From Strobilurus pachycystidiatus (Eukaryota > Basidiomycota > Agaricomycetes > Agaricales > Physalacriaceae): a DNA stretch of 64,000 bases. The notes beneath the pieces were generated by a model. The model had not been told where the DNA came from. It saw only the letters and a program-made list of their open reading frames with translations, and ran no database searches. Below are positions 55,903 to 64,000 of the stretch, piece after piece. Each line of letters begins with the position of its first letter. Position 1 is the first letter of the stretch. A program made the translations under genes and the position numbers. The stretch is taken from assembly GCA_019915135.1 (NCBI GenBank), contig JAHLMK010000010.1:1426001-1490000 (forward strand), written 5' to 3'.

Positions 55903-56572
55903 GACGGTATGCAAAGGCGGGATTGATTAGCGAGGAGCGTGTAAAGGCGGAATGGCGAGTGGCGGGTAAAGGCGGGCAATGAATTACGAGTGAGAAATGA
56001 GCAGTGCAGCGATGACCGGCAACGACGAAGAAGAAGTGGTAAGGAGACGACTTTCAAAGCCGTCAAGAGAAAACAAAATTAGACAAGTGTTGGTAGTGGT
56101 TGGAAGGCAAGATGCGAGTCCCATCTTTCCAAACTGCGAAGCTTTCATGTCGATCGTAGGAAGCACGATCAAGGAGGGAAGAAGCGTGTTATTGTGGCGT
56201 GTTTATCGGCGGTGCCCAATGACCTCAAGCCAGGGGGTTACAAACAGAAGTTCGTCAATTTCGTCTGTTAGCATTACTAGTAACAGGGTCAAAATCTGTT
56301 TGCTTTAGCACTCGTTCAACCCATCGAGCGACCATTACCGTAGTACGATCTAACAACGATGCATTATATCACTTGATTCATGATCCACTCGCTCAAGAAG
56401 AACTTTTTGTAAACGTACTCGGACGACTAGAATTGTCACTCAAACGACCAGCGCCGCGACAACTTGACGGTCAAACGGACGCCCATTGTCATAGTATATT
56501 AACACGATGGGTCACCAAAATTGCATATAATCACGATACCAATATCGATATAAGCTAGAAACGATACTATTC
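55903..56572. other. Intergenic between kinase promoter and ligase 3' end
   Basis: No gene recognised. Contains the kinase promoter and the 3' flank of the next minus-strand gene. Confidence 0.4.
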
Positions 56573-59365
56573 CTACAGGCGAGTCTCCGAACGGAGCTGC
56601 TTCCTTCGTTCCAGCCATTGAGAGCGAGCAATGCGACGTAAATCGCCTTTGATGATTTTCCCGGACGGTGTTAGTTCTAGAGGGAAGTCTCGTCAAACAA
56701 GACGCGGACTTGACGAAGAGAAACACTGACCGAAAGGTCGATCAAGCACAATAATCATCACCGGAACCGCATATCGCGGTAGCCTACTATCTGTGTGAGC
56801 ATAGGATGAGGAAGTGTATCAAACCGGCAGTACCGTATTTCAACTGCTTGTATCAAAGATGCCTCTGTAACCTTTCCGCGGAGAGCAGGCTTCACCGAGA
56901 CTACAGCAGCGACTAACTCTCCGAGACGTTGATCCGGAACACCCACAACTGCCGCCTCTTGTATTCGGGGGTCTGCGTATAACGCGTCTTCGACCGCAAC
57001 AGAGGCCTTCAAACGTCGTTCAATCGTAATTCAGAGCCATGGACGAAGTAAACCTACGACATTCTCACCACCTCGAATGATGATGTCTTTGACTAAAGGC
57101 ACGAGTCAGACAGAAGCAGGCCACAAAGAAGGTCCCAACACATACTGCGATCTGTGAGATGCAGGAATCCTTCCTGGTCATGGTACCCAAGGTCACCCGA
57201 CCTCAGCCATCCGTCAAGAGTAATCGCTTTGGATGTCGCCTCTGGACGAGTGGTTTGAGTGGATGCAGAACCGTCGATGGTACGAACAAGCCTACCAGGA
57301 TCCCTCCAGTAACATTTCATGACGTTCGGACCACGACTTGTATAAATCATCAACCAGCGCGTAGAAGAGGAAGGATCAACTAGGCTCACATCCAGATTTC
57401 TCCGATCTGGCCAGGAGGCAGGCGCGTTCCAGTCTCGGTATCGACTACCACAACGTCGTTTACTGGAGAAGGCAGTCCTCTAGAGCCATGTCAGTCAAAA
57501 CTAGATGAACAACTAAGATCGATACATACACTCGTGTTGCCTGAGCGACGTAGTCCTCACCAGCAATCTGAAGTGCTCTGTCAATCACGGACTAGTATAT
57601 GAACGAGGAGATGCGCCTACGGCCACAGAGATCGAATTCGTTTCTGTGAGGCCATAGCCTTGGCTTCTGCGGAGACTTCAGTCATGTCATCGGGTCATCG
57701 AAGAAGGCGACTATACACTTGTGCTCCAGGGAAGACCGACCTGGCCCGCTCAATCAGTATCCGAGGTGCGGGCGAGCCTCCGAAGAAGAGCGACTCCAAC
57801 GGATAGCCCGCTAAGGAGCTATCCATCAGATCGCTGACCATCGCGGGAACACTAACGCCTACTATGAGCGAAAGTTCGCGACAGAAGGCGCCCAATGTAC
57901 TTACCCTCCAGCAACGGTGATGTTCTCGTTTTTAATCAACCTAGTCGAAACGGGTCACTTAGATAAAGCCTGGCTAGCATCACGAACACTGACTTTGCGC
58001 CTAGCGTCATTCGATAAGTGTGAATGAAAGTGTAACGGAGAGCATCGACTTGCCTTCTTCTGGAACCCACTTCGTCATGAGAATGATCTTCATACCAAAC
58101 ATTGTTGCCATCATCTTTTTGGCCTTAGCGTCGGTGAGATCAAAAAGTAGGTTGGTATTCACCGAGTAGCTTGTTGTTCCGGTGACGTGAAAAAGAGGCA
58201 CCGCCACTAGTGCACCCTTCTGAGGTCCTGGCGGCGTAGTCAGTGGGGCTAAGCTTTCGCCTCTTCTTAAAGCGGCCCGGCGTCCACCGACGATGGTCTA
58301 TCGGTTTTCATCAGTATCGCCCGCCAATAGAAGGCAAAGAAGGAATGTACATTGAGGACGTTTGTTAAAAATTGCCGCTGTGTACTCAGTACGCCTTTCG
58401 GTAAACCAGTCGTACCTGGGCACCGACATGAGGGGACAATGGCGTACTGACGACAATAGACATACCGGAGGTAAACATGATGATGCAGTTGTCCTCTGGA
58501 AGAATCGTTGGATACCCATGGAGAATGTCCTGTGCTCCGGTATGCTTCACTATCGCCTCGTGATAAGACTCCATTCCAGCAGGGATAGAGGTGGGCCGCA
58601 AGATCAAAACACCGGTAGCGCTCGCTTCGTTTGTGATAGATTCCATGCCTGGCGCGAGTAGGATCGCCCGTTCAGCGTCGACAATCAAGAGCCTACACTG
58701 CGTATGTATGAGGCAAAACTTCAGAGGTTCAAGGGGCAACCATCTGCCATATTGACTTCGGTTAGCGAAATGAGAGAAACGTTTGGCATGAAACATACGC
58801 GTTCACGAGGACAGCGACAGCGCCAATCAGATCTATACAGAACCAATCAGTGTGAGAGTCGGCAATGAAGGCAAGAAGAAACATACGGCACGCCCAAAAT
58901 ATCGTCAGGTATTCGGAGCAGTTTCGCGAGACGATGGCTACGCGGTCGCCTAGCAGACAGCGGATCAGCGGGACAGCACACAGACGAGGAAGAGAACCGA
59001 CCTTTCCTCACGCCATACACAGCATAGAAGACTCCCGCTGCATGAAGGGCCCGCTCATGCACCTCCTTATACGTCAGCCGCTCGTCCCCAAACACGATGT
59101 ACGTCTGGTCCCCAAATTGCTCCACGGCCCGCATCCAAAAGTCGCGTAGAGTGGGCGGGAGGTGCTTGTAAACCCTCTGCAGTCGACCGTCCACCAGTCG
59201 CGTCTCCACTTCGTGCAGCTGTCCAGGCGCGCAGAGTATCTCCTCGGCTGTAGGAGATGACAGCGCATCAGTCATGATTTTTAATCCCGGGTGAGCGCCA
59301 GCCTGGTACTCACTTTCCTGGAGACTGCGTTTCGGGATCCAGGCATTCGGATTGGAGTTCGACAT
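56573..59365 (-). CDS. Acyl-CoA synthetase / AMP-binding ligase
   Basis: Multi-exon member of the adenylate-forming family, which joins a carboxylic acid to CoA via an acyl-AMP. Start MSNSNPNAWIPKRSLQE at 59365; intron 1 follows at once (GTGAGT...CTACAG). Core motifs: P-loop FTSG-TTGLPKG split by an intron (near 58470-58420), VPLFHVTGT, GGSPAPRILIERA, QGYGLTETN-type segment, and WLRSGDLGYHDQEGFL with hinge DRSKDIIIRGG-type sequence near 57080-57160. The C-terminal subdomain has VVGVPDQRLGELVAAVV and ends LTPSGKIIKGDLRR, where Lys of SGKI is catalytic. It looks most like the 4-coumarate/medium-chain acyl-CoA ligase group; the substrate cannot be told. No C-terminal peroxisomal SKL. Confidence 0.82.
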
Positions 59366-60587
59366 GTCAAGCAGTGGGATTGGGGGGTTCGGGACGGCAA
59401 CACACGGATTGGTGAGGGAGAGAAGGCTGAGATTAAAACAAAAACCTGCGAGTGTAGGCTAGCCACTCTACGCAGGGAGGGGCAGCCAAGTCCGAGGTGA
59501 CCCACAGTCCCCGCGGAGACTTTCATGTGCATGTGCATGTCGTTTTCGACATAGGGCCGCATACATACAGTATTGATCGTATAACCCTACCCGGGGATGC
59601 TTCGCGGGACGGTGCGAGGTGCGGTGGCCGAAACAGAGACGGGGAAGAAGAAGCTTAATGGAAAGGTCGCCTCCGCTTAAGTAGAGTGGATCTCAGGCAG
59701 TATAGAGCGGTGTTCCGAGTCGCAGAGAATGCTCTCATCGTTCCTTTTGGCCTATCGTCATTAGCCTGCACCGGCTCTTTGCGCGCGCGCTGAGTAAGAA
59801 CTTTACTTACTCGGGCTGCAGGGCGATCTATGATAGTCTTCTTTATTAAGGGCGCTCAAGCGTGTCCGTCCCGAGAAGCTTCGCTACGCCACCTGGTAGA
59901 TCAGAGCGTCGGTGGGTATCGGGCAGATGGCGATCAAAAGGTGCTTACCATCGCCGAGAGCAAACACGCCACACCGATACTATGATTTTCCACAGTTCGG
60001 GCGACAGTGCAGTAGCACTATCGCGGACAGGCCAGAGGGAGTCAATACAATGATCCTGACCACGAGGCGAACACGGTCTGGAACGGAAACATCACAAATG
60101 ATTTGCGCCACCTCTTTCGCCACCTAGGCCTGTGCAGTAGCCGGAAAGAGCTCGCGAGCATTCGCAAACAACGCCTCGGAAACCTATTCATCTCATCTTG
60201 GCTGCTGGCAAGCAACTGACTTTTCAATGGTAAGGTAGGGCAAACTATCTCATGCCATTTGTCAAGATATAGAAGACAGATGAACAGTCGAAGGCTGAAC
60301 TCACTTCCTCGTCATCGGGTCATGCGCTGGCTACGTGGTTTTGTAGTCAGTACGTCCCCATCTCCTTTCAATCCTCGCCGTATATGACGAAATCCCAGAC
60401 TCATCGATGCCTCAACTATGTATCGGCCACTCCGCACCACACCTCTCCCTCTATCCATGTATCCACTTCGATAGACCGTCAGTCATCTTCGTAATGCCGG
60501 TATCCATAATGTCTCTCGCCGCGTCTGGGTCCCATATAGTCTATATCCGTCACACGTTAGATCACCGGACTACAGCAATAGAGACGA
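59366..60587. other. Intergenic, no gene recognised
   Basis: Divergence region upstream of the ligase. Only short frames without pattern. Confidence 0.4.
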
Positions 60588-62105
60588 TCACTCACAAGAA
60601 GACGTATCTCGCTGAGGACTGAGTCCGGCCACTTGAGCAAGGTTCAAGTAACCTCCCGAGACACGAGCACTGCCAGCAGCCGCCGTGCTAGCACCTCCAA
60701 CAATCACCCAATCAGCACGACACCATACACAGGTCAACTTCTTCCGAGCGTTACGCTGAGTGGTTTGCCCTGAGCGCAAAAGGATCAGCAATGAAACGCG
60801 AGGCTCACAAATGGATAACTTACACTGCCCGAAGCATTCCTTATGAAGCGCGTTTCCACATTCATCACACCATTCCAGCTTGGCCTCGGGCTGGTTATGC
60901 ATCTCCTCGTAGCAGATAGGGCAGGAGTCTTCCTCGGTGGGCATCCTCCGATTCTTCTTAGCTTGGGAATTCGAGGGCGTTTGAGGAGCTTTGCCAGTAG
61001 CCCGCGCGTGCGCCTCGCGAATGCGCTCGTGCGCCATGGCGTTCGGTGCTAGAGGTGCATCTCTGAATATTTCTTCAAGTTCTTCGGTGATGAGGGCCCT
61101 GTAGCGGACAGTTGAGACGAGCATCAGCAGGCAGTGTTCAAAGAACATACTTCTGATACCAGTGGGTAGAGTGTCGGGGCACCTGAAGCACTGAAGGCGT
61201 TGGATAAGGACTGACGTATTAGATGGCTGCGAGATAAGCACCTTTGGTAAAGATGAATATCTAAGGAGATCATAAGCCAAACACTGCTATAGAGCAGATA
61301 TAACGCACGATATGCTTGCAGTGGTTGCCCTTGAGAAAGTCCGGACCTGTACGATGTTCAACACGATTCGTGGTCCAGACAGCCAGACGTACAATTGCAG
61401 CGAGGAAGATGGTCAATCGTGACCTTGTAGACCTAGAAAAGCGTCAGAGCCAACCAAGGCAGGATGTAAATACGCACATTGCCAGTAGATCCCAGCACCG
61501 AGAACACTTCCTTCAGCTCGTCGCCTTCGCGTTCACGGTCAATCATGAAAAATCTAAGATTCACGGTGAATTCCCCATCCAAAGTCAAGGCAGCACTCGG
61601 TCGCCTACCTCTGGCATGCTACCCGGTCCAGTCGCTGCAAGACAGCTTGTGACGCAGAACTCTTGAAGCGTCCCTGACGCTTTTCCTTTTTGGCAGCTTT
61701 CGCTTTCGGGGCGGGAGCGGACTTCGAGGCAAGAGGTGGGGGAGCCTTGGAGGTGGATGCCATTGGGAAAGGCGCGACTTGTGATGATGGTGGCAGCAGT
61801 GCAGCTCTAGGGGCGGGCCTTGGAACAGTGGGAGTCGGCGGCTGCACAGCAGGTGGGGGCCGACGCGACGCAGATGCGGACGGGATAGACGCGTAGCCAT
61901 TGTCACGGTCCGCGAACCACTCATTTGCAACTGGCGGCGGAGCACTTTGGGTTGCATTCACTGGTGCGGCGTCTCGGGGCAGGATTGGGTCGAGCCGCGC
62001 TCTTTTCGCAGTGGGAGGGGCGGCCGGTGATGATGAGGGCGGCCCGCTTGATGAGTTGCGCCAATCTTCGAAGTTTCCGTCGGCTTTGCGCTTCTGCAGG
62101 ACCAT
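60588..62105 (-). CDS. SWIM and RING zinc-finger protein, probable E3 ubiquitin ligase
   Basis: Starts at 62105 (MVLQKRKADGNFEDW). The N-terminal 165 residues are disordered, Pro/Ala/Ser-rich, with a basic nuclear-like end (KAKAAKKEKRQGRF). Short exons then encode FFMIDREREGDELKEVF, VYKVTIDHLPRCNC and PDFLKGNHCKHI. Together the last two form a SWIM finger (C-x-C ... H-C-K-H) split by an intron. A RING-like finger follows: SCPICYEEM, WCDECGNALHKECF, then after an intron LTCVWCRADW. SWIM plus RING is the ZSWIM2/MEX type of ubiquitin ligase, known to bind E2 enzymes through the RING. The order and linker (REAHARATGKAP) fit small fungal members. Exons join in phase at all places checked. Confidence 0.85.
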
Positions 62106-63208
62106 GATGGTTGCGGATGAAGGAGTTATTTTCAAATTAATTTTGCGTGACCAGCACGTGGTCATAGTCGCGCCACATCCTTTGAAAGCCTTTTGCTCAT
62201 ACGATCACGTTCATATGCTCATGCCAGTCTCCTGCCGTGGGCACAACGCTCCTTCAGCGCGATCCTTGAAGATTTCTCTCTGGATGCTTGGGAAACTGTG
62301 CTAGTTGGTCTTGTCTAACATCGACAGCCATCATTTGGACTCGTCAGCACTGCTCGGCACATTCGCGCCGTAAATGGGCTGCTCTATTATAGGGTGAAGT
62401 GCCCCCATGTTTGTTGCGGTACTTTCTATGTCTCCACTGCCCCAGAGACAGTCAAAGTTTGGACTGATCCATCGATGGCCACGGCGTAGTGAACTTTGAC
62501 AGAATCCTGTCCGTGCATGATATTTTTGGTTTCTCCGTATCTTCTGACTTACACCCCAGAATTGTGTGGAAGGGGCGCACCAACAACACACTGTGTACGT
62601 CGCCCTCGCGAGATACCTCCGGATCCAGCTGCAGCTGTACTCCTCGGGCCTTGATTGTACGAGTGCTATTACTTCCCGGACAATAACCTCTAATCAGTCC
62701 AACTATAGAACTCCCTAGAGTGAAGGATTACTATTAATGGATCTCCTGAATACTAAATTTCGCCGAACTCGCTTGGAAAGCGCGTGATAGCCTTGAACCA
62801 CGTCTTTCAACATGCTTTCTTGTACGGCGCATTTCGCTCTATGTCCCGCCATTCTTTTAATCCCTGACCTCTCTGAAAAAGATAGGCCTCGAGAACCAAT
62901 ATATGACTCAGGCCTGATCTCCGAAACATCTACCATGTTGTTTTTGGGTACTGAAAATTCCACTCCAGTGCACTCTGCTCCTCACATCACACTCGGTCAG
63001 CCTTAAATAACTCTCGAGTGTGACTACGGGTTAGTAGCGTGAACAGTTTCTCTTTGAACATCCCAAGATTCCGAAATCGAGACGAACATCATCCGTGCGG
63101 TACGGCGGTATTTCGGATAGTAGATGATCGCGGTCACGTATGTTATTTCACTTTGCTTATAAGCCAAAGACACCTCTTGACGATTCTTCAGGCTGCACAG
63201 ACCCAGAG
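62106..63208. other. Intergenic between divergent genes
   Basis: No gene recognised. It must contain the promoters of the SWIM-RING gene and of the cellulase. I could not pick out a cellulase regulator site with confidence. Confidence 0.4.
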
Positions 63209-64000
63209 ATGCGCTCGTCCACGAAAATCATCCTTACATCAGCCTTTTCCTTTGCCTTCGTCCGCGGTCAGTCACAGCTCTACGGTCAGTGTGGCGGAAT
63301 TGTGAGTAGTAAGGGCACAGTTTTCGTGTTGGGCTATAGACTTACTGCGACTTTCAGGGATGGACGGGCCCGACTACTTGTGTGTCTGGAGCAGTATGCA
63401 CAGTCTCGAACGCTTGTGCGTATGCCTGCCTATCGGTGCTCCTCGCATCACTAATCATCTTCAAGATTATTCTCAGTGTCTTCCGGGAACTGCGTCAGTC
63501 ACCAGCACTGCCTCGCTTCCGCCACCAACAGGTTGCGCGGTACCTCCTGCATCTGTTGGAACTTTGAAGTACACTGGGGTGAACATTGCTGGATTCGATT
63601 TCGGTTGCAACACGGATGGGACGTGTAATGCATCAGGAGCCTACCCACCTCTTACGCAGTACTATGGTTAGTTACTGTCTTGCTCCATTTATATGGCCTC
63701 TCTGACATGACGGATAGGGCACGACGGTGCGGGCCAGATGTCTCACTTCGTGAACGATGATGGATTCAACACATTCCGCCTACCTGTCGGATGGCAATTC
63801 CTCACCGATGACGTCGAAGGGAGCGTGCTGAACGAAGCCAACTTCGCAGAGTATGACACACTGGTGCAGGTACGCGCGTCTAAAAGTAATCGGTACTAGA
63901 ATGCTGAACAGAAGAAAGACCTGCCTGAACACCGGGGCGACATGCCTGATCGATATCCACAATTACGCTCGGTTCAACGGAGAGGCAGGTTTTTATGATG
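63209..64000 (+). CDS. Endo-beta-1,4-glucanase, GH5 with N-terminal CBM1 (partial)
   Basis: Runs off the window end. Exons: 63209-63301, 63358-63415, 63466-63666, 63718-63869, and from about 63919; introns are 50-57 bp and in phase. MRSSTKIILTSAFSFAFVRG is a secretion signal. The CBM1 cellulose-binding module follows (QLYGQCGGI, GWTGPTTC, CTVSNAYYSQC), with its two halves on separate exons. A short Ser/Thr/Pro linker (SVTSTASLPPPTG) leads into the GH5 subfamily 5 catalytic domain (NIAGFDFGCNTDGTC, FNTFRLPVGWQFL, CLIDIHNYARFNG). The catalytic Glu residues lie beyond the window. It would cut internal bonds of cellulose outside the cell. The window end cuts the gene; the fourth acceptor (AAG before ACCTGC) was chosen by family pattern. 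Confidence 0.9.

Noticed and set aside
62331..62591. Short minus-strand frame upstream of the SWIM-RING gene
   Set aside because: No pattern, no splice context; treated as intergenic.

Overview
This window is nuclear DNA of a filamentous basidiomycete, most likely a wood-decaying agaricomycete. The genes are broken by many 50-60 bp GT-AG introns. The families fit a mushroom-forming fungus: a DUF6535-type membrane protein, a CBM1-GH5 endoglucanase, and intron-rich Gypsy and Copia retrotransposons. No rRNA, tRNA or CRISPR was found. Exon coordinates come from reading splice sites and reading-frame phase by eye.

Layout. Positions 1-8.4 kb hold a tandem array of four minus-strand paralogues for a predicted mitochondrial protein with two RRM-like domains, plus an inverted fragment on the plus strand and a small foldback element. 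Positions 8.4-11.6 kb show no supportable gene. A two-exon unknown gene lies at 11.64-12.41 kb. Positions 12,659-29,767 are a very large Ty3/Gypsy LTR retrotransposon. It has 1,668-bp LTRs and gag, pro and pol in three successive -1 frames, with a canonical slippery heptamer at each junction. About 6 kb behind pol carries three further genes whose exons splice in phase: one sense gene with a Zn2Cys6-like cysteine cluster and two antisense genes of unknown family. Its 3' LTR is interrupted by a 707-bp hAT-like MITE with an 8-bp target duplication.

After the element come a DUF6535-like membrane protein (30.4-33.5 kb), the iron-sulfur assembly WD40 protein CIA1 (35.7-37.0 kb), and two tandem copies of an unknown multi-exon gene with an AT-hook-like C-terminus (37.7-39.5 kb and 40.2-47.4 kb). 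The second copy is split by a 5.4-kb Ty1/Copia element (41,303-46,731) with 199-bp LTRs that look identical, a CAAGG target duplication, and its own GGGTTTT slippery site between gag-protease and integrase. The last part holds an unknown gene (48.2 kb), a karyopherin of the Kap121/importin-5 family that stops early, a Ser/Thr kinase, an acyl-CoA synthetase-like enzyme, a SWIM+RING protein that is probably a ubiquitin ligase, and the 5' part of a CBM1-GH5 cellulase cut by the window end.

The strongest candidate for something undescribed is the 17-kb Gypsy element: two tandem -1 frameshift signals, with captured, still splice-competent genes on both strands between pol and the 3' LTR.
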